35,494 bases of DNA. Source: an uncultured bacterium. Lineage in GTDB: Bacteria > Bacteroidota > Bacteroidia > Bacteroidales > Bacteroidaceae. A program made the translations under genes and the position numbers. Of this stretch, positions 26,261 through 35,493 are shown one piece after another (within the stretch, counting starts at the first letter, position 1; each line of letters opens with the position of its first letter). Location of the stretch: contig CAJMQU010000047.1 of NCBI GenBank assembly GCA_905215555.1, positions 1 to 35,494 of the forward strand. The letters run 5' to 3'. Under the pieces are notes generated by a model, which saw only the letters and a list, made by a program, of their open reading frames with translations, did no database searches and was not told the DNA's origin.

Positions 26261-27364
26261 CTATTCTAATCGGTTCTTAAACTTCTTGAAACTGATAGTA
26301 ATCAGTATCGTTGCCATTGCAGCAAGAATGCCGACTTCCATCAGAACAAGCGAAATATCCACTCCTTCAATCATCAGTTTACGCACTGCCTGAATGTACC
26401 AGCGGGCAGGAAGTACGGCTGAAATGCCCTGCAGTATCACAGGCATACTCTCTATCGGAAATATCATGCCGGAAAGCAACATGGTAGGCATCATCAGCAT
26501 CAATCCGGACACAAGCATGGCAGCAACCTGCGTCTGCGTCACCGAAGAGATAAGCAGTCCCAATGCCAGAGAAACAAAGATAAAGAGCAGCGACACCATA
26601 ATGAGCCAGAACAGACTACCCGCCACAGGCACACCAAGCACATAGACCGAAAGCAACAGGATAGTCGTAAGATTGACAAACGACAACACAAAATAAGGTA
26701 CTGCTTTTGCAAGAATGATGAACAAAGGTTTCACAGGAGATACCAGCAGAATTTCCATTGTACCCGTTTCTTTTTCACGGACAATAGAGATGGAAGTCAT
26801 CATAGCGCAAATCAGCATCAGAATAAGCCCCATCACACCCGGCACAAAGTTATAAGCACTCTTCATCTGCGGATTATAAAGTAACTTGACTTCGGGAATA
26901 ATGGAAGTCTCCTGCCCCCCCGGAGGAAGCATTTCCCGTCCGGCAGCGGTTATGATATTGGCAGCATATCCGGCCTGCATAGTTGCCGTATTGGGATCAG
27001 TGGCATCGGAAATCAATTGCACACGAGCTTCACCCGTATAAATGCGGCTGGCAAATTGCTCGTTGAAGATGAGTGCCAGATCTATGTCTCCCCGCCTGAA
27101 AGCAGTTTCCACCTCTCCGGGAGAATACAGACAGGTGGTAACGGAGAAGTATTCGCTGGCATCCATACGGTCAATGATACGGCGGGTAACCATATCGTTG
27201 GACGGGTCGAGGACGGCTACACGCACGTTTTTCACTTCCGTAGTGATGGCAAAGCCGAAAAGAATAATCTGCACAACAGGCATGCCCAGTAATATGAGCA
27301 TCGTACGCCTGTCGCGGAAGATATGGAAGAATTCCTTTCGGACAAAAGCTATGAATTGTTTCAT
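26261..27364 (-). CDS. ABC-2 type permease (YbhS-like)
   Basis: 367 aa with the same layout as its downstream partner: N-terminal membrane segment (about 22-42), periplasmic domain (about 43-175), and a C-terminal membrane bundle. The coupling motif is VREKETGTMEILLVSPVKPLFIILAKAVPYF (about 194-224). The N-terminus FVRKEFFHIFRDRRTMLILLGMPVVQIILFG is typical of the family. It follows the ATPase gene by 59 nt that hold an inverted repeat. Confidence 0.92.
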   Translation of the reverse strand: MKQFIAFVRKEFFHIFRDRRTMLILLGMPVVQIILFGFAITTEVKNVRVAVLDPSNDMVTRRIIDRMDASEYFSVTTCLYSPGEVETAFRRGDIDLALIFNEQFASRIYTGEARVQLISDATDPNTATMQAGYAANIITAAGREMLPPGGQETSIIPEVKLLYNPQMKSAYNFVPGVMGLILMLICAMMTSISIVREKETGTMEILLVSPVKPLFIILAKAVPYFVLSFVNLTTILLLSVYVLGVPVAGSLFWLIMVSLLFIFVSLALGLLISSVTQTQVAAMLVSGLMLMMPTMLLSGMIFPIESMPVILQGISAVLPARWYIQAVRKLMIEGVDISLVLMEVGILAAMATILITISFKKFKNRLE

Positions 27365-27380
27365 TGTTTATTCTTTTGTT

Positions 27381-27420
27381 AGTTGACAAGGAGACAAGTA
27401 TACAAGGAGACTTGTCAACT
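27381..27420. repeat. Inverted repeat with internal direct repeats between ATPase and permease genes
   Basis: AGTTGACAAG (27381-27390) and CTTGTCAACT (27411-27420) form a 10-bp stem. GACAAG is repeated inside (27393-27398), so two registers of pairing are possible. In the mRNA it lies just before the permease start and could tune expression of the second half of the operon. No U-run, so not a normal terminator. Confidence 0.55.
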
Positions 27421-27423
27421 CTA

Positions 27424-28884
27424 TTAATCTGCCGTCCGCACTGCCTCCCGTGCCAGTTTCTGGAATACATCATCCATGGTGACGGCATTGAATTGTCGTT
27501 TTAGTTTATCGGGCGTATCAAGGGCGCGAATCACACCGTCCACCATGATGGAGATACGATCACAATACTCAGCCTCATCCATGAAATGAGTGGTGACGAA
27601 GACAGTGATGCCACGGTCGGCTGCCTGGTAAATAAGTTCCCAGAACTGGCGTCGGGTAGCAGGTTCCACACCACCGGTAGGTTCATCCAGAAAGACGATT
27701 TTCGGCTCGTGGAAAATGGAAACAGAAAATGCAAGTTTCTGTTTCCAGCCCAAAGGCAGACTTTTCACCAAGGTATCACGCTCCGCACTCAGACCGATAC
27801 GTGTAAGAAGTTCATCAGTCTTCCGGACTATATCATCTTCCGCCATACCGTAAATTCCGGCAAAGAGACGGATGTTCTCCCATACTTTGAGGTCCTCGTA
27901 AAGAGAAAATTTCTGGCTCATATAGCCGATGTTTTTCTTCACCTCTTCCGTTTGAGTAGCCACATCAAAACCTGCCACGTGTGCCATGCCTTCCGTCGGG
28001 TGGCTCAGTCCGGTGAGCATACGCATAGCAGTGGTCTTTCCGGCACCATTGGCTCCCAGGAAGCCGAAGATTTCTCCCTTGTGAACGCGGAAAGAGATAT
28101 AGTCGACGGCGGTGAAACTTCCGAAACGCTTGGTGAGTCCCTCCACTTCGATGACGTATTCCTCTTTCTGTTCCGTCTTGCCATGCTGCAAATCCGCCGG
28201 ACAAAGTATATCCGAAAACTGCTCCAGAATACGTTCCGGAGTGTCTATTCCATGTATCTGTCCTTCATTGATAAAGGCGATGCGGTCGCATTGGCGCGCT
28301 TCGTCGATGATAGGTGTAGAGGCGATGATGGTGATGCCCTGTGCTTTCAGACGACCAAGCATTTCCCAGAATTCCTTACGGGAGACAGGGTCCACGCCCG
28401 TCGTAGGTTCATCGAGAAAAAGGATATCCGGTTTGTGAATAAGCGCACAACTAAGGGCAAGTTTCTGCTTCATTCCTCCGGATAATGCTCCGGCACGGCG
28501 TTTCCTGAAAGGTTCTATTTGCCGGTAGATGTCTTTCACCAGGTCGTAGTTCTCTTCAATGGTGGTATGGAAAACCGTGGCAAAGAAGTTCAGATTCTCC
28601 TCCACCGTCAAGTCCTGATAGAGGGAGAAACGTCCGGGCATGTACCCCACACGACGACGAATCTCCTTATAATCCCGCACCACATCCAGGCCGCAGACGG
28701 AAGCAGTCCCGCTATCGGAAAGCAACAAGGTGGTGAGAATACGGAAAAGGGAAGTCTTCCCCGCCCCGTCAGGTCCAATAATGCCGAACAATTCACCTTG
28801 CGGAACGGCCAAGGAAACACCGCGCAGAGCTTCCACTTTACCATAACTTTTGGTGACACCGTTTACAGTTATCGCTAATTCCAT
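27424..28884 (-). CDS. Double-domain ABC ATPase of the efflux system (YbhF-like)
   Basis: 486 aa with two nucleotide-binding domains in one chain. NBD1 has Walker A GPDGAGKT (37-44), signature LSGGM (134-138) and Walker B ILFLDE (154-159), but its switch position reads STP (189-191) instead of a His. NBD2 has Walker A GANGAGKT (277-284), Walker B IVFLDE (396-401) and switch His433 (TTH), but its signature is LPLGW (376-380). So each domain lacks one conserved element, and the two composite sites are unlike. It drives the two permeases encoded downstream and receives substrate with the HlyD-like adaptor encoded upstream. Confidence 0.95.
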   Translation of the reverse strand: MELAITVNGVTKSYGKVEALRGVSLAVPQGELFGIIGPDGAGKTSLFRILTTLLLSDSGTASVCGLDVVRDYKEIRRRVGYMPGRFSLYQDLTVEENLNFFATVFHTTIEENYDLVKDIYRQIEPFRKRRAGALSGGMKQKLALSCALIHKPDILFLDEPTTGVDPVSRKEFWEMLGRLKAQGITIIASTPIIDEARQCDRIAFINEGQIHGIDTPERILEQFSDILCPADLQHGKTEQKEEYVIEVEGLTKRFGSFTAVDYISFRVHKGEIFGFLGANGAGKTTAMRMLTGLSHPTEGMAHVAGFDVATQTEEVKKNIGYMSQKFSLYEDLKVWENIRLFAGIYGMAEDDIVRKTDELLTRIGLSAERDTLVKSLPLGWKQKLAFSVSIFHEPKIVFLDEPTGGVEPATRRQFWELIYQAADRGITVFVTTHFMDEAEYCDRISIMVDGVIRALDTPDKLKRQFNAVTMDDVFQKLAREAVRTAD

Positions 28885-28947
28885 TATTCTGATATATTAA
28901 ATGGCTATTTAACTAACAGAGTTCCGTACCTCTGTTTTCACTTTTCA

Positions 28948-29853
28948 TCACTTGTCACTAAACTCCACTCCTCCATACATGCCTATCTTCAGATAGTCTT
29001 CATTCTTCACGGCTATCTTAACGGCATATACCAGATTGGCACGTTCGTTCTTAGTCAGAATGGTTTTCGGAGTAAATTCGGAAGTATCCGAAATCCAGGT
29101 GACAACGCCCGGATATTGTCTGTACTCGTCAGTACCATAGTCGGAGAAAACGGTAACCTTTTGTCCCAACCTCACCTGTGATAGCTGTTCGGAAGTGATG
29201 TATGCACGAAGATACATCTGCTGCGTATCGGCAATCTTGAAAAGCGGCGTACCCATAGTGGTCAACTCTCCCGTTTCGGCATATTTAGCCAGTACGGTCC
29301 CGGTTATTGGAGAGGTGATATAACACTTCTTCAATTGGTCTTCCACTTGAGCCACCTGGATGCCAACAGAGGAACTCTGCCACGTCAAACTCTGATGACT
29401 GTTGGACAATGTGGAGTTTTGTGCCACGAGCTGTTTCCGGAGTACTTCAAGCAGGTCATCCGCATCATCCAGTTGTTTCTGATTGGCGGCGCCCACTTTC
29501 AGTAAGTTCGCCACACGGTTACGTTCTCGCTCAGCAGCCGTTATCTGTTCTTTGGTGGCAGCCACTTGCTTCAAGATATCGGGACGCTGTTCTTCAACAG
29601 ACTTGATGTTTGCTTCCAGTTGCAACTTTTTCAGATAGAGTTGCACGGTATCCACCACACCTACTTCCTGACCTGCTTTCAGCACAGTGCCTTCTTCGAT
29701 ATTGAAGTAAATCAACTTGCCCGATGCTTCGGCCGATACCAGCACTTCAGTGGCTTCGAATGTTCCGGTAGCATCATATTTCGGAGTACCATTTCCACAA
29801 GCGGAGGAAAGGGCCAATAGGGAACAAAGTCCCAGTAAATTCCTTGATTTCAT
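28948..29853 (-). CDS. HlyD-family periplasmic adaptor (YbhG-like), lipoprotein
   Basis: 301 aa. Lipobox SSAC (Cys19) followed by GNGTPKYD, so likely anchored to a membrane, in the periplasm. The biotinyl-lipoyl-like half motifs are at about 35-68 (VSAEASGKLIYFNIEEGTVLKAGQEVGVVD) and 180-205 (ITSPITGTVLAKYAETGELTTMGTPLFKI). A helical hairpin of about 110 residues lies between, and a beta-barrel domain follows. The hairpin docks with TolC and the barrel with the permeases. Same operon as the outer membrane factor, 50 nt after it. Confidence 0.93.
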   Translation of the reverse strand: MKSRNLLGLCSLLALSSACGNGTPKYDATGTFEATEVLVSAEASGKLIYFNIEEGTVLKAGQEVGVVDTVQLYLKKLQLEANIKSVEEQRPDILKQVAATKEQITAAERERNRVANLLKVGAANQKQLDDADDLLEVLRKQLVAQNSTLSNSHQSLTWQSSSVGIQVAQVEDQLKKCYITSPITGTVLAKYAETGELTTMGTPLFKIADTQQMYLRAYITSEQLSQVRLGQKVTVFSDYGTDEYRQYPGVVTWISDTSEFTPKTILTKNERANLVYAVKIAVKNEDYLKIGMYGGVEFSDK

Positions 29854-29903
29854 AATAATGTTTTTTTTTAGTAGTTAGCAGCCAGTTCACTATTGCCTAC
29901 TGA

Positions 29904-31160
29904 CTACCTATTCAAAATATATTTCAGATTCCAGATATTCATCAGCAATTGCACCTCATGTACGGCTTTAGTCTGGCGTGCCAGGTTCTCAGATGTAATT
30001 TCACGCAGCATATCGGTAACGGTAAGTATCCCGTTCGCTACTTTTGCCTCGGCAGCCTTCCTGATGTTGACACGCAAACGAATAATCTCGTCATCATCCG
30101 CCATCTGTTTGCGCATGGAAAGTATGGCAGAGTTCTGCTGAGTAGATTGCAGATCAGTATTAAATAGGAAAACATCCCGGTTTGCCTCCAATAGCCGGCG
30201 GCTGTTATCTATCAGCTTGCGGTCATTGCGCAAAGTATATAGGCTGCCAAAGTTCCACGACATACGGACTCCCGCCACATAATATGCGGAGAAATCATCT
30301 TTCAGCATATTCAGCCCCGGATTACCGTAAGCTCCCTGCACAAACAGCCCGAAGCGAGGGCGCAGACGAGTTTTCAAGGCAGACTCCCGCACATTCAGTT
30401 GGCTTCCCTGTGCGTCGAACCAGCGAAGTTCGGGACGGTTGTTCACAAGTGATGCCGATTCATGAATATCCGCAGGTTTCCGTAAGGTAGTCCCGATACC
30501 GACTTCCTTTCCTATGAATATGGAAAGCATACTCAGATACGCTTGCCGTGAAGACTCCAGTTCTATACGTTTCTGACGCGTACTCAGCATCTCCACGCTC
30601 ACGGCATCCAAGTCGCTCTGATTGGCAATACCATTTGCCATATAGTCAGAAACTTGTTTGTAGGTACGCTCCAGGTCTTCTTGCAGCAGCCGGTTCTGTT
30701 GCAGCTGTTCGTCCAGCAATAAGATTCCGAAGTAAACCTGGTTCACGCGGTCATTCAGTGCATACATATCCACTTCCTGTTTCCCCCGATCTATGTCCGA
30801 AGCAACCCGCGTCAGTTGCTTCTTTGAGTGTATGTCGCCACCGTCCCAAATGTTCTGCGATACTTCAAGCATCACCTGATACTGATCTTTAGGCATACTT
30901 TTTATATCCACTCCCGGTATCTCTACCGGAAGTTTTGTGACGTCGCTCTGATACGTTACCTTTCCTGATATAGAGAACTGCGGCAAATACCCCTTACCGG
31001 CATTGGCAAGATTATATTCACGTGCCTTCTCTATCAACCCGTATCGGCGTACCAGCGGATAGTTGGCCTGTGCCCGGCACTGACATTCTTCCAGTGTCAA
31101 CTGGGCGTGCATCAGCGTGGCTGCAAACAGAAGAGCAAAAGAAAAAATTATTCGTTTCAT
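29904..31160 (-). CDS. TolC-family outer membrane efflux channel
   Basis: 418 aa from the ATG at 31158-31160. A frame extending 13 codons further would precede a normal signal peptide (MKRIIFSFALLFAATLMHA) with polar residues, so it is not used. The mature part begins QLTLEECQCRAQANYP, the usual start of the family, and shows two long helical repeats of OEP type (LARQTKAVHEVQLLMNIWNLKY at the end). First gene of the efflux operon, with a predicted -7 box at 31197-31204, divergent from the AraC-type regulator. Confidence 0.93.
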   Translation of the reverse strand: MKRIIFSFALLFAATLMHAQLTLEECQCRAQANYPLVRRYGLIEKAREYNLANAGKGYLPQFSISGKVTYQSDVTKLPVEIPGVDIKSMPKDQYQVMLEVSQNIWDGGDIHSKKQLTRVASDIDRGKQEVDMYALNDRVNQVYFGILLLDEQLQQNRLLQEDLERTYKQVSDYMANGIANQSDLDAVSVEMLSTRQKRIELESSRQAYLSMLSIFIGKEVGIGTTLRKPADIHESASLVNNRPELRWFDAQGSQLNVRESALKTRLRPRFGLFVQGAYGNPGLNMLKDDFSAYYVAGVRMSWNFGSLYTLRNDRKLIDNSRRLLEANRDVFLFNTDLQSTQQNSAILSMRKQMADDDEIIRLRVNIRKAAEAKVANGILTVTDMLREITSENLARQTKAVHEVQLLMNIWNLKYILNR

Positions 31161-31196
31161 ATCTATATCCGTTTCTTGTTGATTAGTTACACGATG

Positions 31197-31204
31197 CAAA
31201 GATA
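31197..31204 (-). promoter_or_regulatory. Predicted -7 element of the efflux operon promoter
   Basis: The minus strand reads TATCTTTG, matching TAnnTTTG, 36 nt upstream of the start codon. A TTTG (31220-31223 on the minus strand) is 15 nt upstream, closer than normal, which suggests help from an activator such as the divergent AraC protein. Confidence 0.5.
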
Positions 31205-31300
31205 GACCATAAAGCTACACAAATACTTTCTATTAGTCGAATGATATGTTCCATTTGTTCGATACATGGTCGGAAAAGGTATTAAATGACACTATATTCT

Positions 31301-31308
31301 TACCTTTG
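31301..31308 (+). promoter_or_regulatory. Predicted -7 element of the araC-type regulator promoter
   Basis: TACCTTTG, a full match to TAnnTTTG, 33 nt upstream of the ATG at 31342. No TTTG at the -33 position. The region between this and the efflux promoter (about 95 bp) is where a shared operator would be expected. Confidence 0.5.
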
Positions 31309-31341
31309 CCACAGATATATATCACTAACAGAAGCAAAACA

Positions 31342-32235
31342 ATGAAAAAGAACAAGCCTTTGAATCTCGATTTTCAGGAGATAAAAGATAACGCAGAACT
31401 CATCACCCGTGCTGAATTCCGTTCTATCCATCGGGGCATCGGTATGGTTATCAGCTTTGCACAGATGCAGAGTTCACTGTTCCGAATCGGACAGCCCTAC
31501 CGTGCAAAAGAGAGCCGCATCCTTCGTATCACTCAAGGCGTAGGAAGGATTTCCATCAACTTGGTAGAACATGATGTGAAGAAGCAAATGATTGTCGTTA
31601 TCCCGCCAAACTCACTTATAGAAGTAATAGATATAAGTCCGGATTATGACTTTCAGGTTATTGTTCCCGAGAATGATTTTCTGCCCACCATACAGAGCAA
31701 TAACATGACAGAATTATATGGCAGACAGGAAATTGTGCTCTCATTGGGTGCAGAAGAATGGGAACATACCGGCGGCTTCTTCTCCCTGCTTTGGGAAAGT
31801 ATGCACCGTTCGCCCTTCCGCACCGAGGTGGTGCAGCACCTGGTGAGCGCCATACTATATGATATAAGGTATATGCTCGATCAGAAACGGATTGCCACCC
31901 GCTCCTGCTTTTCCCGCCAGGAAGAGACCTTCAACCGTTTCATAACCTTGGTGAACGAGCATGGCAAACATGAGCGCAACATCAGCTTCTATGCTGACAA
32001 GCTATGCCTGACACCCCACTATCTGAGTACAGTGATTCGTGAGACCAGCGGACAGACGGTGATGCAGTGGATTAACCAGGCAGTAGTGCTTGAAGCCAAA
32101 GTTTTGCTGAAACATAGCGATATGCTGATATTCCAGATCTCGGATGAACTGAATTTTCCCAATCCTTCGTTCTTCTCAAAGTTCTTTAAGCGAATGACAG
32201 GGATGACTCCTGCAGAGTATCAAAAGAATACATAG
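31342..32235 (+). CDS. AraC-family transcriptional regulator, probable regulator of the efflux operon
   Basis: 297 aa from the ATG at 31342. An in-frame extension back to 31246 covers the promoter and is rejected. An N-terminal cupin-like ligand domain (about 25-120, with LRITQGVGRISIN and VIPPNSLIEV) leads through a helical linker to a C-terminal double helix-turn-helix (about 190-297). The second motif ends FPNPSFFSKFFKRMTGMTPAEYQ, the standard AraC signature. Divergent transcription from the efflux operon suggests it controls that operon in response to a small molecule. Confidence 0.92.
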   Translation: MKKNKPLNLDFQEIKDNAELITRAEFRSIHRGIGMVISFAQMQSSLFRIGQPYRAKESRILRITQGVGRISINLVEHDVKKQMIVVIPPNSLIEVIDISPDYDFQVIVPENDFLPTIQSNNMTELYGRQEIVLSLGAEEWEHTGGFFSLLWESMHRSPFRTEVVQHLVSAILYDIRYMLDQKRIATRSCFSRQEETFNRFITLVNEHGKHERNISFYADKLCLTPHYLSTVIRETSGQTVMQWINQAVVLEAKVLLKHSDMLIFQISDELNFPNPSFFSKFFKRMTGMTPAEYQKNT

Positions 32236-32241
32236 GTAAAA

Positions 32242-32280
32242 AGACGCCCCGCTACATTCGTGCATAATGGCGGGGCGTCT
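32242..32280 (-). terminator. GC-rich terminator between araC-type and sensor kinase genes
   Basis: AGACGCCCCGC (32242-32252) pairs with GCGGGGCGTCT (32270-32280). On the minus strand it is followed by UUUUU, so it mainly ends the kinase transcript. On the plus strand the T-run is missing, though the stem may still slow polymerase. Confidence 0.8.
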
Positions 32281-32317
32281 CTCCTCTCGAAGTTATCTGA
32301 AAAGGATTATAATCATC

Positions 32318-35300
32318 TTACAGCAGGATAATACGTTTCTGCATGATATCCATCAACTGCGCTTTCAATTGCTTGGCATTGATAGGTTTAGGCATATATC
32401 CGTCGAAACCGCTTTCCATGACCTTTTGCTCATCCGAAGCATAGGCGAAGGCCGTGACTGCAATGATAGGAGTCTTTACGGAGTACTTGCGGATTTCCCG
32501 TGTAGCCTCATACCCATTCATCACAGGCATATTGATGTCCATCAGCACAATCTGCGGATTATGTTCCCTGAACATCTCGACGGCTTCCCTGCCATCCCAG
32601 GCATGAATCAAATGGTAGTCAAACTTCAGGATAGACTCAAATAGTTTGTAATTACTTGCATTGTCTTCCGCAATCAGGATGATCAGCTTACCCTTTTCTA
32701 CTACAATGGGTTGGATCTCTTTCTGCTCCCTCGTTTGTTCCACATCCACAGCCGACTGATAGGGCAATGTGAACCAGAAAGTAGCACCTTGGCCTTCTTC
32801 CGACTCCACACCAATCTTTCCACCCATATGGTCCAACAATGTCTTGCAAATGGAAAGCCCCAATCCGGTTCCCTGTGCGAAAGAATTCAATTTGACAAAA
32901 CGGCCGAAGATGTTCTGCTGTTTATCTTTGGGAATGCCGCATCCGGTATCTGCTACATAGAAATAGAGTTCTCTTCCCCGCTGTTCGTAACCGAAGCGGA
33001 TGCTTCCTTTTTCGGTAAACTTAATGGCATTAGTCACAAGATTTATTATCAGTTGGGATACCCGGTTCTTTTCCGTATAAGCCACACAAGGCTCAGCCGG
33101 TTCCACGAACTCCAGTTTCACCGCATCCGACTTCATCCTCAGCAGCAGGCCGGCCTCCAACTCTTTCATCAATGCATTGAGATTGGTGTTGGAGTATTTC
33201 AAATCCAACGTGCCGGCTTCTATCTTCGACAGGTCGAGAATATCACTTATCAGTTGCAACAGCAGTGTATTGTTGTTCTCGATGATGCTGACGTATTCCT
33301 GTTTCTCCTGTTCTTCTTCAGCAGATGCCAATATGCCCGAAAACCCGACAATCGCATTCAGCGGAGTACGTATCTCATGGCTCATGTTAGCAAGGAAAGC
33401 CGACTTCAGACGATTGGATTCTTCGGCACGGTCTTTCGCTGTGGTCAGCTCCTGCTCCAGCTTCTTGCGGTTGGTGATGACGAGCGAAGAACCAACCAGC
33501 GTAAGCGGTTTTCCATTCTCATCGCGCGTCTCGACGGCAGCTTGGGCTTCTACCCAATCTATCTTGTGCAATTTATTTTTCTGTACATTGACTATTCGGT
33601 ACTCTTCTACCACTTTCTCAATTCGTCCTTCAACCAAATCCTGATATGCCTTCTCCACCCGTTTGCGGTCTTCCTTGAATATCTTGGCGAAATACTGGGA
33701 GTCGGGCACGGCCAGTTGTTCTTCTTCCACCTCCTTACCATCGGCACTCAATTCTATCGACTTGTTGATGTCACACAAGATGGTCCGGCTCAACAAGTCC
33801 CATTTCCAGGGAACAATATTGGCTATATCAAGGGCCATAGCAAGTTTGCTGTTTGTAGCACTCAGTTTCTGCTGTGCTTTATGCAACTCCGTACTGTCCA
33901 TACAGAAGACATCAATCATATTGCCCTGATTCGTGCCTTTCAGTATCACATCATAGAAAGTATTGATAGCCTTGAAATAATAAGGGAATGTAATAGCCCT
34001 GTTCTCCGTCAATGCAATCTTGGTGAAGTGCAGAAACTCAGCCATGGATTCAGGAAATACCTCACTGGCTTTTCTGCCAACAACTTCTTCCTTGCGATAG
34101 AAGAGTTTTTCGAATTCTGAGTTTACATTCCTGTAAATCAGCTCAACGGGAATTCCGTTTTCATCGGTAACCAATTCTTCCTGCATATAGAGCAGAGGCA
34201 TATTATTCACCAATGCCTTATAGGTAGTCATCATGTCTATTTCATTCTGCTGTGCCTTCTTCAGTACATTCAGATTACGAATACGGTAAAGGAAGAACAG
34301 CGTCAGCAACAAAATACTAAGGAGCGTTCCCAAAATGAAATAGCGGTAGTGCTCCCAGAATGTGGGAGGCTTATTCAGGAAACGCGTATTCGCAGGACAT
34401 CGTGAAAGAGAAAGCCCTTTGCGCAACAGCACTTCATAATCGATGATAGGTGCCCCGTCTGATGGAATATAAAAAGGAATGTCACGTGCTTGTTTCCCTC
34501 CCAGTATATCCGTTATCACTTGAATCAACCTTCGCTCATAATTTTCCTGATTATTAGTATATTCTCCTACCATACCTTCTTTGCCACTCGTAATATCTAT
34601 GAAATTCAAAGAGAACAGAGGAGCAGAAGTCGTTGCGATAAGTTTATGGGCATTGGCTGCCAATGTAGTATTATTGGCAAAGGTGGATTTATAAAACCAC
34701 GAAGAAAACAGGACACCTGTTGTCCGGTGATCTACCCCATATAAGGAATCCAACAATTGGTTCGTAGTCATCTTTTCAGAAGACAAAAATTGGAATCTGA
34801 TATCCGGATAGTTGATTTTCAACTCTTCCGCGATAATCACTGCGTTGTTCTGATTGATCTGCCGCCCGTCACCTATATATATCAGTTTATCCATATCCGG
34901 AATTATCTGTTTCATCAAATGGATATTTTCGTCGACATAAAGATTAGCGTACAGAAAGGTTAGATTATAAGGAACAGCCAAGTCTGAGATCGGAGTCCTT
35001 TCTGTCTTTTTTATAGGTAGTTTCTGAAGATATGCTTCCCTTGGCCCCAGATAATCTTCCTGTGCACAAATTATGACAGGAACATCTCCCCACAGTTTTC
35101 TTAACTCATCCCGCAATATCAGTACAGGATTTCCCAATAAGACCAGCATACAGGGAGGTTTCTGATACTTACTCAAAACAGCATGCCTGAATTCCGCCAA
35201 AATAGTTTCATTATCAATCAGCAACATATTCATGTGCTCTGCATAAAGAGTGATATTGGGATCTTTCTGCGCAAACTCCGTCATACAGGAAATCATCCGG

Positions 35301-35434
35301 CTGCTCCAGGGAGAAGCGTCCGTATACGAATTAATACATAAGATATAGCGTTTTGCATTTATCTCATCTTTCTGTGCACAAACTATATTCATAGACAACA
35401 TGCACAGAAGAAAAAAAGAAAATAGTACTTTCAT
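32318..35434 (-). CDS. Hybrid sensor histidine kinase with periplasmic-binding-protein-like sensor
   Basis: 1038 aa. Signal peptide (1-20); periplasmic region (about 25-345) like an ABC substrate-binding protein (opening KRYILCINSYTDASPWSSRM); membrane segment 366-384; two PAS-like domains (about 400-515 and 525-655); HisKA with phospho-acceptor His686 (ANMSHEIRTP); ATPase domain with N-box NLVTNAIKFT (798-807), DTGCGIP (829-835) and GTGLGLSI (855-862); C-terminal receiver with Glu923/Asp924, phospho-acceptor Asp966 (LMDINMP) and Lys1016. No DNA-binding domain follows the receiver, so it is not a one-protein HTCS regulator. It must pass phosphate to another protein not seen in this window. 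Promoter at the right edge. Confidence 0.93.
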   Translation of the reverse strand: MKVLFSFFLLCMLSMNIVCAQKDEINAKRYILCINSYTDASPWSSRMISCMTEFAQKDPNITLYAEHMNMLLIDNETILAEFRHAVLSKYQKPPCMLVLLGNPVLILRDELRKLWGDVPVIICAQEDYLGPREAYLQKLPIKKTERTPISDLAVPYNLTFLYANLYVDENIHLMKQIIPDMDKLIYIGDGRQINQNNAVIIAEELKINYPDIRFQFLSSEKMTTNQLLDSLYGVDHRTTGVLFSSWFYKSTFANNTTLAANAHKLIATTSAPLFSLNFIDITSGKEGMVGEYTNNQENYERRLIQVITDILGGKQARDIPFYIPSDGAPIIDYEVLLRKGLSLSRCPANTRFLNKPPTFWEHYRYFILGTLLSILLLTLFFLYRIRNLNVLKKAQQNEIDMMTTYKALVNNMPLLYMQEELVTDENGIPVELIYRNVNSEFEKLFYRKEEVVGRKASEVFPESMAEFLHFTKIALTENRAITFPYYFKAINTFYDVILKGTNQGNMIDVFCMDSTELHKAQQKLSATNSKLAMALDIANIVPWKWDLLSRTILCDINKSIELSADGKEVEEEQLAVPDSQYFAKIFKEDRKRVEKAYQDLVEGRIEKVVEEYRIVNVQKNKLHKIDWVEAQAAVETRDENGKPLTLVGSSLVITNRKKLEQELTTAKDRAEESNRLKSAFLANMSHEIRTPLNAIVGFSGILASAEEEQEKQEYVSIIENNNTLLLQLISDILDLSKIEAGTLDLKYSNTNLNALMKELEAGLLLRMKSDAVKLEFVEPAEPCVAYTEKNRVSQLIINLVTNAIKFTEKGSIRFGYEQRGRELYFYVADTGCGIPKDKQQNIFGRFVKLNSFAQGTGLGLSICKTLLDHMGGKIGVESEEGQGATFWFTLPYQSAVDVEQTREQKEIQPIVVEKGKLIILIAEDNASNYKLFESILKFDYHLIHAWDGREAVEMFREHNPQIVLMDINMPVMNGYEATREIRKYSVKTPIIAVTAFAYASDEQKVMESGFDGYMPKPINAKQLKAQLMDIMQKRIILL

Positions 35435-35470
35435 CCGTGTTAGAAGTATTTATGTTCTGCAAAAAATGAT

Positions 35471-35493
35471 TTACTTTTGCAGTGCAAAAGTAA
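35471..35493. promoter_or_regulatory. Palindromic double -7 promoter at the window end
   Basis: TTACTTTTGCA (35471-35481) and TGCAAAAGTAA (35483-35493) are perfect inverted repeats around one base. Each arm holds a TACTTTTG -7 box, one per strand. The minus-strand box (35484-35491) fits the sensor kinase gene, with a leader of about 43 nt. The other could start a divergent unit, but its transcript would run out of the window. Confidence 0.55.

Noticed and set aside
31246..31341. 32-codon extension of the AraC-type regulator
   Set aside because: It includes the TACCTTTG -7 box at 31301-31308, so it is upstream of the likely transcript start.
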